From: Pseudomonas arsenicoxydans
Lineage (GTDB): Bacteria; Pseudomonadota; Gammaproteobacteria; Pseudomonadales; Pseudomonadaceae
NCBI RefSeq assembly: GCF_900103875.1
Contig: NZ_LT629705.1
Coordinates: forward strand, 4,907,001-4,971,000
Direction of reading: 5' to 3'
DNA length: 64,000 nt
The notes beneath the pieces are model-generated. The model was given only the letters and a program-made list of their open reading frames with translations. It was not told the DNA's origin and searched no databases. The position numbers and the translations under genes are program-made. Shown here piece after piece: positions 29,378 through 38,384 of this stretch (positions are counted from its first letter, which is position 1; each line of letters opens with the position of its first letter).

Positions 29378-30271
29378 ATGCAAGCCGAATTGATTGTCGA
29401 TGCCCGTAACGCCGTCGGTGAAAGCCCGGTCTGGGTCCCCGAGGAAAACGCCCTGTACTGGGTTGATATTCCTGCCGGCGGGCTGCAGCGCTGGAGTGCC
29501 GACAGCGGCCATGTACATGCCTGGACCGCGCCGGAAATGCTCGCCTGTATCACCCGTCACAGCGACGGCGGCTGGGTGGCTGGCATGGAAAGCGGCTTCT
29601 TTCATTTGCACCCGCACAACGATGGCAGCCTCGACAGTGAACTGCTGGCGCACGTCGACCACCCTCGCACGGACATGCGCCTGAACGACGGACGCTGTGA
29701 TCGTCAGGGCCGATTCTGGGCCGGCAGCATGGTGCTGAACATGGGCGCCAATGCCGCTGAGGGCACGCTGTACCGCTACAGCAATGGCCAGCGCGGCCCG
29801 CTCGCGCCTCAGCTCTCTGGTTTCATCGTGCCCAACGGCCTGGGTTTCAGCCCGGACGGCCGCACGATGTACCTGTCCGATTCCCATCCCTTGGTCCAGC
29901 AGATCTGGGCCTTTGATTACGACATCGACAACGGCACACCGTCAAACCGCCGGCTGTTCGTCGACATGAATCAGTTCCCAGGACGCCCCGACGGCGCCGC
30001 AGTGGATGCCGAAGGCTGCTATTGGATTTGCGCCAACGATGCTGGACTGATTCACCGTTTCACCCCGGATGGCCGACTGGACCGTTCCCTCGCCGTCCCC
30101 ATAAAAAAACCCACCATGTGCGCCTTCGGTGGCAGTCGACTGGACACGCTGTTCGTGACCTCGATCCGCCCTGGCGACGACCATGATCAACACTCACTGG
30201 CCGGTGGGGTGTTCGCCCTCAATCCCGGCGTCAACGGTTTACCGGAACCGCTTTTCAACGCTTTACCTTGA
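29378..30271 (+). CDS. SMP-30/gluconolactonase-family lactonase
   Basis: A 297-residue six-bladed propeller protein. Typical residues include the Glu in GESPVWVPEENALYWVDI (metal ligand), the RLNDGRCD loop (Asn and Asp) and FIVPNGLGFSPDGRTMYLSDS (metal-binding Asn and Asp). It would hydrolyse the lactone made by uronate dehydrogenase to glucarate or galactarate (inference from context). The gene lies 42 bp after udh and shares its transcript. Confidence 0.9.
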   Translation: MQAELIVDARNAVGESPVWVPEENALYWVDIPAGGLQRWSADSGHVHAWTAPEMLACITRHSDGGWVAGMESGFFHLHPHNDGSLDSELLAHVDHPRTDMRLNDGRCDRQGRFWAGSMVLNMGANAAEGTLYRYSNGQRGPLAPQLSGFIVPNGLGFSPDGRTMYLSDSHPLVQQIWAFDYDIDNGTPSNRRLFVDMNQFPGRPDGAAVDAEGCYWICANDAGLIHRFTPDGRLDRSLAVPIKKPTMCAFGGSRLDTLFVTSIRPGDDHDQHSLAGGVFALNPGVNGLPEPLFNALP

Positions 30272-30335
30272 CCGCTTGTGCTGCACCGCTGCGCCTTGAA
30301 TACAAAAAAAATAACAACACTGGAGACACCCCCCC

Positions 30336-31307
30336 ATGGACTTCAAACGCACCTTGCTCGCCGCTGCACTCCCCCTGGCCTTCTCCCTCAGCAGTGCCGT
30401 CCAGGCACTGGAAATCAAATTCGCCGATATCCACCCCGCCGGTTACCCGACCGTCGTGGCCGAAGAGCAACTGGGCAAAACCCTGGTCGCCGACAGCGAC
30501 GGCAAGCTGACCTTCAAGATGTTCGCCGGCGGTGTGCTCGGCTCGGAAAAGGAGGTGATTGAACAGGCGCAAGTCGGCGCCATTCAAATGGCCCGGGTCA
30601 GCCTCGGCATCGTCGGACCGGTGGTGCCGGACGTGAACGTGTTCAACATGCCGTTCGTGTTTCGCGATCAGGCGCACATGCGCAAAGTCATCGACGGCGA
30701 GGTGGGCGACGAGATCCTCGACAAGATCACCAACTCCGAATTCAACCTGGTCGCCCTGGCCTGGATGGACGGCGGCACGCGCAACATCTACACCAAGAAA
30801 CCGGTGCGCAAACTCGAAGACCTCAAGGGCATGAAAATCCGCGTGCAAGGCAATCCGATGTTCATCGAGACCATCAACGCCATGGGCGGCAACGGGATTG
30901 CGATGGACACCGGCGAAATCTTCAGCGCCTTGCAGACCGGGGTGATCGATGGCGCGGAAAACAACCCGCCGACGCTGCTCGAACACAACCACTACCAGAA
31001 CGCCAAGTTCTACAGCCTGACCGGGCATTTGATCCTGCCTGAGCCGATCGTGATGTCCAAAATCACCTGGGACAAACTCACCCCCGAGCAGCAGGTGCTG
31101 GTGAAGAAAACCGCCAAAGCCGCACAGGCGCAAGAACGCACTTTGTGGGATGCCAAATCGGCCAGCAGTGAGGAAAAACTCAAGGCGGCCGGTGTCGAAT
31201 TCATCACCGTCGACAAGAAACCTTTCTATGAGGCCACCGCCTCGATCCGCGAGAAGTACGGCGCGCCTTACGCTGACTTGATCAAGCGCATCGAAGCCGT
31301 TCAGTAA
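30336..31307 (+). CDS. TRAP transporter substrate-binding protein (DctP type)
   Basis: A 323-residue periplasmic protein with a signal peptide (RTLLAAALPLAFSLSSAVQA). The DctP-family motif GGTRNIYTKKPVRKLEDLKGMKIRVQGNP contains the invariant Arg (about 171) that grips the carboxylate of the ligand. Clustering with uronate dehydrogenase suggests uronate or aldarate binding. It is followed by the small and large membrane subunits, with a strong hairpin between the first two genes. Confidence 0.92.
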   Translation: MDFKRTLLAAALPLAFSLSSAVQALEIKFADIHPAGYPTVVAEEQLGKTLVADSDGKLTFKMFAGGVLGSEKEVIEQAQVGAIQMARVSLGIVGPVVPDVNVFNMPFVFRDQAHMRKVIDGEVGDEILDKITNSEFNLVALAWMDGGTRNIYTKKPVRKLEDLKGMKIRVQGNPMFIETINAMGGNGIAMDTGEIFSALQTGVIDGAENNPPTLLEHNHYQNAKFYSLTGHLILPEPIVMSKITWDKLTPEQQVLVKKTAKAAQAQERTLWDAKSASSEEKLKAAGVEFITVDKKPFYEATASIREKYGAPYADLIKRIEAVQ

Positions 31308-31330
31308 CCCTCCTTGCCCTCATGAAAGGC

Positions 31331-31370
31331 CCGGCGCCGCTGACGTTGGTGTACATCAGCGTGCGCCCGG
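31331..31370 (+). terminator. Intercistronic hairpin between TRAP dctP and dctQ genes (attenuator or mRNA stabiliser)
   Basis: GGCGC CGCTGA (31333-31343) pairs with TCAGCG t GCGCC (31356-31367), an 11-bp stem with one bulge and no T-run. Such hairpins commonly raise the periplasmic-protein to permease ratio. Confidence 0.6.
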
Positions 31371-31385
31371 TTACGGTGGAACCCG

Positions 31386-31913
31386 ATGAAGAATCTGCTG
31401 CTGCGCATCAATGACACGCTCTACATGACCTGTATCTGGGTCGCCGGGCTCTCCGTCCTGGCCATTGCGTTAATCATCCCCTGGGGCGTTTTCGCCCGTT
31501 ACGTACTCGGCACCGGCTCCAGCTGGCCGGAGCCCACCGCGATTTTGCTGATGATGCTGTTCACCTTCATCGGTGCCGCCGCCAGTTACCGCGCCGGGGC
31601 ACACATGGCGGTGGCAATGCTCACCGACCGCATGGCCCCGCCAATGCGCAAGGCGCTCAGCGTTTTTTCCCAACTGTTGATGGCGACCATTTGCCTGTTC
31701 ATGGCGATCTGGGGCACCAAGCTGTGCCTGTCCACTTGGAACCAGTTCATGAGCGCCCTGCCGACGTTGCGCGTCGGCATCACGTATATGCCGATCCCGA
31801 TTGGCGGCGTGCTGACGCTGGTGTTTGTGCTGGAAAAACTCTTGCTCGGTGACCAGAGCAATCGTCGGGTCGTGCGCTTCGACCTGGTTGAAGAAAGCGA
31901 AGGGGCTGCCTGA
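31386..31913 (+). CDS. TRAP transporter small permease (DctQ type)
   Basis: A 175-residue inner-membrane protein with four transmembrane segments, as usual for DctQ. Motifs include VAGLSVLAIALIIPWGVFARYVLGTGSSWPEP and MFTFIGAAASYRAGAHMAV. It pairs with the DctM protein encoded immediately after (the stop TGA abuts the next ATG). It links the TRAP membrane complex to the DctP protein. Confidence 0.9.
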   Translation: MKNLLLRINDTLYMTCIWVAGLSVLAIALIIPWGVFARYVLGTGSSWPEPTAILLMMLFTFIGAAASYRAGAHMAVAMLTDRMAPPMRKALSVFSQLLMATICLFMAIWGTKLCLSTWNQFMSALPTLRVGITYMPIPIGGVLTLVFVLEKLLLGDQSNRRVVRFDLVEESEGAA

Positions 31914-33194
31914 ATGGACGCGTTGATTCTGTTGGGCAGTTTTATTGCGTTGATCCTGATCGGCATGCCGGTCGCCTATGCACTGGGGCTTTCCGCCCTG
32001 ATCGGTGCCTGGTGGATCGACATCCCGTTCCAGGCGCTGATGATTCAGGTTGCCGGCGGCGTGAACAAGTTCTCGCTGTTGGCGATTCCGTTCTTCGTCC
32101 TGGCGGGCGCGATCATGGCCGAGGGCGGCATGTCCCGTCGGCTGGTGGCGTTTGCCGGGGTGCTGGTCGGGTTTGTCCGTGGCGGCTTGTCGCTGGTCAA
32201 CATCATGGCCTCGACCTTTTTCGGCGCGATCTCCGGCTCCTCGGTGGCGGACACCGCGTCGGTCGGTTCAGTGCTAATTCCGGAAATGGAACGTCGGGGC
32301 TATCCAAGGGAATTCGCCACCGCCGTGACCGTCAGTGGTTCGGTACAAGCCCTGCTGACCCCGCCGAGCCACAACTCGGTGCTCTACTCACTGGCCGCCG
32401 GCGGCACGGTGTCGATCGCCTCGCTGTTCATGGCTGGCGTGGTCCCAGGCCTGTTGATGAGCGCGTGCCTGATGGTGCTGTGCCTGATCTTCGCGAAAAA
32501 GCGCAACTACCCCAAGGGCGAAGTCATTCCCCTGCGCGAAGCCCTGAAGATCTGCGGCGAAGCGATGTGGGGCCTGATGGCGATGGTTATCATCCTCGGT
32601 GGCATTTTGTCGGGGATCTTCACCGCCACTGAATCGGCGGCAATCGCGGTGCTGTGGTCGTTCTTCGTGACCATGTTCATCTACCGCGACTACAAGTGGA
32701 GCGAGCTGCCGAAACTGATGCACCGCACCGTGCGAACCATCTCGATCGTGATGATCCTGATCGGCTTCGCGGCGAGCTTCGGCTACATCATGACCCTGAT
32801 GCAGATCCCATCGAAAATCACCACGATGTTCCTGACCCTGTCGGACAACCGTTACGTGATCCTGATGTGCATCAACGTCATGCTGCTGTTGCTCGGCACC
32901 GTGATGGACATGGCGCCGCTGATCCTGATCCTGACGCCGATCCTGATGCCGGTGATTCTCGGCATTGGCGTGGACCCGGTGCAGTTCGGCATGATCATGC
33001 TGGTGAACCTGGGAATTGGTTTGATTACACCGCCGGTGGGCGCGGTGCTGTTCGTGGGGTCAGCGGTGGGCAAAGTCAGTATCGAAAAAACCGTGAAAGC
33101 GCTGCTGCCGTTCTACGGCGTGCTGTTCCTGGTGCTTCTGGCCGTGACCTACATTCCTGCACTGTCGCTGTGGTTGCCGCATTTGGTGTTGTGA
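31914..33194 (+). CDS. TRAP transporter large permease (DctM type)
   Basis: A 426-residue protein with about twelve transmembrane segments. It carries DctM motifs such as LAIPFFVLAGAIMAEGGMSRRLVAFA, GAISGSSVADTASVGSVLIPEM and LGTVMDMAPLILILTPILMPV. It is the ion-coupled transport subunit, working with DctQ and DctP for carboxylate uptake; the substrate is inferred to be a uronate or aldarate. A perfect 10-bp stem hairpin lies just after its stop. Confidence 0.93.
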   Translation: MDALILLGSFIALILIGMPVAYALGLSALIGAWWIDIPFQALMIQVAGGVNKFSLLAIPFFVLAGAIMAEGGMSRRLVAFAGVLVGFVRGGLSLVNIMASTFFGAISGSSVADTASVGSVLIPEMERRGYPREFATAVTVSGSVQALLTPPSHNSVLYSLAAGGTVSIASLFMAGVVPGLLMSACLMVLCLIFAKKRNYPKGEVIPLREALKICGEAMWGLMAMVIILGGILSGIFTATESAAIAVLWSFFVTMFIYRDYKWSELPKLMHRTVRTISIVMILIGFAASFGYIMTLMQIPSKITTMFLTLSDNRYVILMCINVMLLLLGTVMDMAPLILILTPILMPVILGIGVDPVQFGMIMLVNLGIGLITPPVGAVLFVGSAVGKVSIEKTVKALLPFYGVLFLVLLAVTYIPALSLWLPHLVL

Positions 33195-33199
33195 TAAAG

Positions 33200-33225
33200 G
33201 TGCCCCTCGGTAAAACGAGGGGCAC
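33200..33225 (+). terminator. Hairpin after the TRAP operon
   Basis: GTGCCCCTCG and CGAGGGGCAC form a perfect 10-bp stem with a GTAAAA loop. There is no T-tract, so it may be a weak terminator or a 3'-end stabiliser before the epimerase gene. Confidence 0.6.
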
Positions 33226-33271
33226 ACACCGGCCTGTAACCTCCGCGTCCTTCCATCAGAGCTCAACCGAT

Positions 33272-34156
33272 ATGACGCCAGACCTTCTCGAACTCGAAGA
33301 TCAATTCACCCGCCTTACCCTCGCCCCTGAACTCGGTGGCAGCCTCGTCAACTGGACGATTCGCAGCACCGGACAGCCGTTGTTACGGCACAACGACGAC
33401 CAGGCGCTGAACACCGGCCTGCCGGGGAAACTCGGTTGCTACCCTTTGGTGCCGTGGTCGAACCGCATCGCCCAAGGGGGTTTCGACTGCCCCGATGGCT
33501 GGCTCGCCCTGGCACCCAACAGTCTCACCGATCCACTGCCGATCCACGGCAGCGCCTGGCAACAACCGTGGCAGGTGGTATCGCAGACGCAGAATGAAGT
33601 GGTGCTGCAACTCGACAGCTCAACGCCGTTCGCTTATCGCGCCCGGCAGCGGTTCCACTTGAGCGAGGGGCGATTGAGCATCGATCTGCAGGTCACTCAT
33701 CTGGCTGAAAACGCTGCGTGGCACGGGCTCGGGCTGCATCCCTACTTTCCGCGCACCGCAAACACCCGGCTACAGGCCAAGGCTGAACAGGTCTGGTTAT
33801 GCGATGGTTCGAGACTGCCGACAGCGCGGGTCGAACGGCCCGCCGAGTGGGACTTCGATCAACTCAATGCGCTGCCGGACACATTGGTCGACAACGGTTT
33901 CTGCGCGTGGGACGGCCACTGCCTGATCCAGCAACCCGACTTGGGTTACGAACTCGATTGCCAAGCCACCGGCAGCGACACCTACCTGCTCTACTGCCCG
34001 CCGGGCCTGGGGTTTTTCTGCATCGAACCGGTGAGCCACCCGGTCAACGCGCACCACCTGCCCGGACGGCCAGGCTTGCGTCTGCTGGAAAAAGGCCAAT
34101 CCAGCGAACTCGGCTTCAGCCTGCACTATCGTCCGCTCGGCTACCCGAGCATCTGA
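33272..34156 (+). CDS. Aldose 1-epimerase-family protein
   Basis: A 294-residue protein of the galactose-mutarotase fold. Features include ELGGSLVNWTIRSTGQPLLRH, the LGCYPLVPWSNRIAQGGF segment with the Arg of the substrate pocket, DPLPIHGSAWQQPW (catalytic His), and the late FFCIEPVSHPVNAHHLPGRPG with the Glu. It may interconvert uronate anomers and so feed the neighbouring pathway. ATG 33272 is chosen; the frame is open far upstream over dctM, which is coincidental. The 3' end overlaps the convergent kinase gene by 16 bp. Confidence 0.88.
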   Translation: MTPDLLELEDQFTRLTLAPELGGSLVNWTIRSTGQPLLRHNDDQALNTGLPGKLGCYPLVPWSNRIAQGGFDCPDGWLALAPNSLTDPLPIHGSAWQQPWQVVSQTQNEVVLQLDSSTPFAYRARQRFHLSEGRLSIDLQVTHLAENAAWHGLGLHPYFPRTANTRLQAKAEQVWLCDGSRLPTARVERPAEWDFDQLNALPDTLVDNGFCAWDGHCLIQQPDLGYELDCQATGSDTYLLYCPPGLGFFCIEPVSHPVNAHHLPGRPGLRLLEKGQSSELGFSLHYRPLGYPSI

Positions 34157-35868
34157 CTCAGCACCGCGCGCAACTTGCCGGGTTTCACCGGTTTGTTCAG
34201 CAGCGGCGCATCGAGTCGTTGCAGCGCGCGCCGGCACTGGTCGGTGCGGTCGGCCGTGATGATCACCGCCGGAATCGACTGACGGTAATGCTCACGCAAA
34301 TGCCGCACCACGTCAGAGCCGACCACCCCGTGATCGAGGTGGTAATCCGCCAGAATCAACTCCGGCGCCCGCCCCTTCAAGGCTGCCAGCGCCGAGGATT
34401 CATCCGTGGCCGTGACCACCTCGCAGCCCCACTGCCCGAGCAACGCGCTCATGCTTTCAAGGATGCTCACTTCGTTGTCCAGCACCAGCAGGCGCCGGCC
34501 CGGCAACGGATTACCCGCGCCCGGCTGCGGAGCCGCCAGACTGATCGGCAACGGAATCTCATGGGAAATCGGCACGTCGATGCTGAACATCGAACCGCGC
34601 CCCGGCCGCGAATGAACGCCGATTTTATAACCGAGAATCTTGGCGATCCGTTCGACAATGGCCAGCCCCAGACCCACGCCTTTGCGGTCGGCGGCGCGGC
34701 CGACATCGAGTTGATTGAATTCCAGGAAGATTGAATCGAGCCGGTCCGCCGCGATCCCGCGCCCGGTGTCCCAGACTTCCAGGCGCAGCATGTCCCCGCG
34801 CCGTCTGGCACCCAGCAGAATGCTGCCCTCATCGGTATAACGGCAGGCATTGCTGAGGAAGTTGCGCAGGATGCGCGTCATCAGGCGCAAGTCGGTATGA
34901 ATGGCGTAATCGCCCATGTGCACCCGCAGATTCAATCCGGCGGCTTCGGCCACTGACTGAAACTCCGAAACCAGCGGCGCGAGTAATTCATCGAGGCGGT
35001 ACAACGCGACATCCGGTTTGACGGCGGCCTGGTCGAGCCGGGAAATGTCCAGCAAATCGGTGAGCAAATCCTCGGCCCCTTCCAGGGCCTGGTGCGTTCG
35101 CTCCACCAACACCTGCTCGACATCCGGCAACTTGCGCTCGCGCAACGTCGAGATCAGCAAGCGCGCAGCGTTGAGCGGTTGCAACAGGTCATGACTGGCG
35201 GCGGCCAGATATTTGTCTTTGCTGCGATTGGCGGCCTCGGCAGCGTCCCGGGCATCGCGCAAGGCTTCTGCGATCTGTTTACGCTGGGTGATCTGTTGTT
35301 GCAGGTTGCGGTTGGCTTCCAGCAATTCGTCGGTGCGCGCGGTGACGCGCTGCTCCAGTTCGTCATTGAGTTGCTGCAGGCGTTGCTGGGCGAGTTTGCG
35401 TTCAGTGATGTCGGCGACAAAACCTTCCACCAGCCCTTCCTGATCGGGTTTGAGCAGCAGGTTCATCAGTACGTCGAGGCTGCTGCCGTCTTTGCGGCGC
35501 AATTGGGTTTCATAACCGTGCAGGCTGCCCTGGTGGCGAAGGATTTCGCCGATGTTTGCGAGCTCCGTGGCGCCGCCGACAAACAGGTTGCTCGCCAGGT
35601 CCGCAAGGGAAAACAGCACCTCTTGCGGGTCCTGATAACCGAGCATGCGCGCCAGCGCCGGGTTGGCGGCGCGCATGCCTTGCAGCAGGCTCGCCTGAAA
35701 GATGCCGTGCACGGCGTTTTCGAACAGCCACTTGTAGCGATTGCGCTCCGCTTCCAGCTCGTCCAGCCGCGCGGCGAGTTCCGGGTAATGGCTCTTGCGC
35801 GCCGAGTGGCTGCCTAATCCCAATAACCCGGCGAGCGCCCGTTGTTGCTCGTCAGAGGGCTTCGCCAT
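34141..35868 (-). CDS. ercS: Hybrid sensor histidine kinase (ErcS-like) with receiver domain
   Basis: A 575-residue cytosolic kinase. One PAS domain (about residues 45-160: LFENAVHGIFQASLLQGMRAAN) is followed by a coiled coil (QRLQQLNDELEQRVTARTDELLEAN). The HisKA motif AASHDLLQPLNAARLL follows, then the HATPase motifs NFLSNACRYT, WDTGRGIA and GVGLGLAIVERIA. The C-terminal receiver has the phospho-Asp in LILADYHLD. It has no membrane segment. Start ATG 35868 overlaps the ercA stop (17 bp), suggesting coupled translation. In P. aeruginosa a similar kinase beside ercA takes part in controlling ethanol oxidation. Confidence 0.85.
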   Translation of the reverse strand: MAKPSDEQQRALAGLLGLGSHSARKSHYPELAARLDELEAERNRYKWLFENAVHGIFQASLLQGMRAANPALARMLGYQDPQEVLFSLADLASNLFVGGATELANIGEILRHQGSLHGYETQLRRKDGSSLDVLMNLLLKPDQEGLVEGFVADITERKLAQQRLQQLNDELEQRVTARTDELLEANRNLQQQITQRKQIAEALRDARDAAEAANRSKDKYLAAASHDLLQPLNAARLLISTLRERKLPDVEQVLVERTHQALEGAEDLLTDLLDISRLDQAAVKPDVALYRLDELLAPLVSEFQSVAEAAGLNLRVHMGDYAIHTDLRLMTRILRNFLSNACRYTDEGSILLGARRRGDMLRLEVWDTGRGIAADRLDSIFLEFNQLDVGRAADRKGVGLGLAIVERIAKILGYKIGVHSRPGRGSMFSIDVPISHEIPLPISLAAPQPGAGNPLPGRRLLVLDNEVSILESMSALLGQWGCEVVTATDESSALAALKGRAPELILADYHLDHGVVGSDVVRHLREHYRQSIPAVIITADRTDQCRRALQRLDAPLLNKPVKPGKLRAVLSQMLG

Positions 35869-37015
35869 AGACGACCTCGACATCACGCTGACTGGATTGA
35901 CGCGGGTTGGTGAGGATGCAGGGGTCGTCCATGGCGTGTTGCGAAAGGAACGGGATGTCGGCGGTGCTGACCCCGTGCAAGCCCAGGGTTTCATGAAAAC
36001 CGATGGCGTGCTTGAGCGCGATCAGGTGTTCGACCAGACGTCCGCAAATCTGCCGGTGATTGAGGCCACGGCAATCGATGCCAAACGTCTCGGCGATCAC
36101 TTTGAAGCGATCCGGTGCCGAGTTGTAATTGAACGCCACCACGTGTTCGACCAGCACCGCGTTGCACAAGCCATGCGGCAAATCTAGGAACCCGCCCAGG
36201 CTGTGGGACATGGCGTGCACCGCACCGAGGATCGCGTTGGAGAACGCCAGCCCGGCCTGCATGCTGCCGAGCATGATTTTCTCGCGCAGGGCGATGTCCG
36301 CCGGGTTGGCGATCATCTGCACCAGGTTGCCGTTGATCAGGCGCATCGCTTCCAGTGCATGGGGGTCGGTCAGCGGCCCGTGACCGGTGGAAACGAAGGC
36401 TTCGATGGCATGCACCAGCGCATCGATGCCGGTACAGGCCGACAGGAACGGGTCCATGCTCAGGGTGGTTTCCGGGTCGATCAGCGACACGTCCGGCACC
36501 ACGGCCTTGCTGACGATCGAGAATTTCATGCGCTCTTGCTGGTTGGAAATGATCACGAATTGCGAGACATCCGCCGAGGTGCCGGCGGTGGTCGGGATCA
36601 GGATCAGCGGCGGGCTGGGCACGCGGATGGTATCGACGCCTTCGAACTCAAGGATGTTGCGCCCGTGGGCGACGACGATGCCGATGCCTTTTCCGCAATC
36701 CATCGGACTGCCGCCACCGACGGCGACGATCACATCGCAGTGGTTTTCCTTGTACAACTCGGCGCCGAGCATGACTTCCTCAACCCGCGGGTTGGGCGAC
36801 ACGTCGCTATACACAAAATAATCGATGCCCTGGGCTTGCAGGCTGGCTTCGACATCGGCGACCCAACCGGCGGCAATCACACCGGGATCGCTGACCACCA
36901 GCACCTTGCGCGCACCAAAGGTCTTGGCGCAGTTGCCGACGTTGTGCCGGCAGCCGGCACCAAAGATGATTTCAGGCGAAACGAATTTACGCAGCTGGCT
37001 GAGACTCTGGCTCAT
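35852..37015 (-). CDS. ercA: Iron-containing alcohol dehydrogenase ErcA
   Basis: A 387-residue group III alcohol dehydrogenase. The NAD motif VAVGGGSPMDCGKGIG is near residue 98. Metal-binding histidines lie in TGIDALVHAIEAFV, GAVHAMSHSLGGFLDLPHGLCNA and neighbouring positions. In P. aeruginosa the homologue ErcA (PA1991) is needed for regulation of quinoprotein ethanol oxidation, probably as part of a signalling route rather than as main catabolic enzyme. It is upstream of the kinase gene and overlaps it by 17 bp. Start 37015 gives MSQSLSQLRKFVSPEIIFGAG. Confidence 0.9.
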   Translation of the reverse strand: MSQSLSQLRKFVSPEIIFGAGCRHNVGNCAKTFGARKVLVVSDPGVIAAGWVADVEASLQAQGIDYFVYSDVSPNPRVEEVMLGAELYKENHCDVIVAVGGGSPMDCGKGIGIVVAHGRNILEFEGVDTIRVPSPPLILIPTTAGTSADVSQFVIISNQQERMKFSIVSKAVVPDVSLIDPETTLSMDPFLSACTGIDALVHAIEAFVSTGHGPLTDPHALEAMRLINGNLVQMIANPADIALREKIMLGSMQAGLAFSNAILGAVHAMSHSLGGFLDLPHGLCNAVLVEHVVAFNYNSAPDRFKVIAETFGIDCRGLNHRQICGRLVEHLIALKHAIGFHETLGLHGVSTADIPFLSQHAMDDPCILTNPRQSSQRDVEVVYGEAL

Positions 37016-37137
37016 TTGAAAGCCTGTTTTTATTGTTTTGGAAGGTAAAGCCACACTAACGCATCCGGCTGCGAATGCAATCAGACCAATGGGTAGAGCT
37101 TGGTGGATGAACCCGCATTTTCTATCACTGAAGATCC

Positions 37138-37230
37138 CTGTGGGAGCGGGCTTGCCCGCGATGAGGGCAGAACATTCAACATTGCTGTCGACGGGGATGC
37201 CGCTATCGCGGGCAAGCCCGCTCCCACAGG
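37138..37230. repeat. REP pair (BIME) with conserved spacer, copy A
   Basis: tgtgggagcgggcttgcccgcgatgag and the inverse arm enclose a spacer containing acattcaacattgctgtcgac. A near-identical spacer occurs in copy C. Confidence 0.9.
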
Positions 37231-37250
37231 GTTTTGTGTCGACTCTAAGT

Positions 37251-38384
37251 TCAGCCGCGATAGATCAATCGCGAAGCCTTCTCGTTACGCAACGTCAGGT
37301 GTTCCATGCCCTGCCCCGGCGCGTCGGCTTCATCGCGAGCCTTGAGAATTACCCCGTGGTGCGCCGACTTGCTGCACACCGGGTCGGCATTTTCGGCATC
37401 GCCAGTCAGCATGAACGCCTGACAACGGCAGCCGCCCAGGTCCTTGTGTTTTTCATCGCAGGAGCGGCACGGCTCCTTCATCCAGTCATCGCCACGAAAG
37501 CGGTTGAAGCCGAACGACTCGGTCCAGATGTGCGAAATACTGTGCTCGCGCACGTTGGGAAACTCTACCGGCAACTGCCGCGCACTGTGGCACGGCAACG
37601 CCGTGCCGTCCGGGGTGATGTCGAGAAACAGGTTGGCCCAGCCATTCATGCAGGTCTTGGGGCGCTCTTCGTAGTAATCGGGTGTCACGAAGATCAGTTT
37701 GCAGGGATGCCCCTGGGCCTCAAGCCGCTCGCGGTACTCATTGGTGATGCGCTCGGCACGCTGCAATTGTTCGCGGGTCGGCAGCAGGCCAACACGGTTG
37801 AGCTCGGCCCAGCCGTAGAACTGGCACGTGGCCAATTCGACAAAGTCCGCCTCCAGTTCCAGGCACAGGTCGATGATCTGCGCGATCTGGTCGATGTTGT
37901 GCCGGTGGGTGACGAAGTTCAGCACCATCGGATAGCCCTGGGCTTTCACCGCCCGGGCCATGGCCAGTTTCTGCGCGAAGGCTTTGCGCGAGCCGGCCAA
38001 CATGTTGTTGACCTGCTCGTCGGCGGCCTGAAAGCTGATCTGGATGTGGTCCAGCCCGGCGACCTTGAAATCACGGACCTTCTGTTCCGTCAGGCCGATG
38101 CCCGAGGTGATGAGGTTGGTGTAGTAGCCCATGTCCCGCGCGGCCTTGATCAGCTCGGCCAGGTCCTGGCGCACCAGCGGCTCGCCGCCGGAAAACCCCA
38201 GCTGCGCGGCGCCCATCTCCCGGGCTTCGCGAAATACCCGAATCCATTCTTCGGTGCTCAATTCTTCTCCCTGCTGGGCGAAGTCCAGCGGGTTGGAGCA
38301 ATACGGGCATTGTAGCGGGCAGCGATAAGTCAGCTCCGCCAACAGCCAGAGCGGCGGCCCGGGTGGCGTCACGATTGAGTTCAC
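37251..38384 (-). CDS. pqqE: PqqA peptide cyclase PqqE (radical SAM)
   Basis: A 377-residue radical SAM/SPASM enzyme. The SAM cluster motif is C22-P-L-Q-C26-P-Y-C29. C-terminal cysteines for auxiliary clusters lie in [24 protein letters not shown] and [16 protein letters not shown]. It links Glu and Tyr side chains of PqqA, normally with PqqD as the peptide chaperone. The start is a GTG that overlaps the pqqC stop (GTGA), leaving no space for pqqD. The missing partner is discussed as a finding. Confidence 0.95.
   Translation of the reverse strand: MNSIVTPPGPPLWLLAELTYRCPLQCPYCSNPLDFAQQGEELSTEEWIRVFREAREMGAAQLGFSGGEPLVRQDLAELIKAARDMGYYTNLITSGIGLTEQKVRDFKVAGLDHIQISFQAADEQVNNMLAGSRKAFAQKLAMARAVKAQGYPMVLNFVTHRHNIDQIAQIIDLCLELEADFVELATCQFYGWAELNRVGLLPTREQLQRAERITNEYRERLEAQGHPCKLIFVTPDYYEERPKTCMNGWANLFLDITPDGTALPCHSARQLPVEFPNVREHSISHIWTESFGFNRFRGDDWMKEPCRSCDEKHKDLGGCRCQAFMLTGDAENADPVCSKSAHHGVILKARDEADAPGQGMEHLTLRNEKASRLIYRG

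Noticed and set aside
32654..33271. N-terminal extension of the aldose epimerase through the dctM gene
   Set aside because: The extension is an alternate-frame reading of the dctM coding region and is Arg/His/Asp-rich; the family start is at 33272.
37039..37054. A possible ped-locus motif upstream of ercA (ttttggaaggtaaag)
   Set aside because: Only part of the core is matched (TTGGAAGGTA), too weak to list with the seven better copies.
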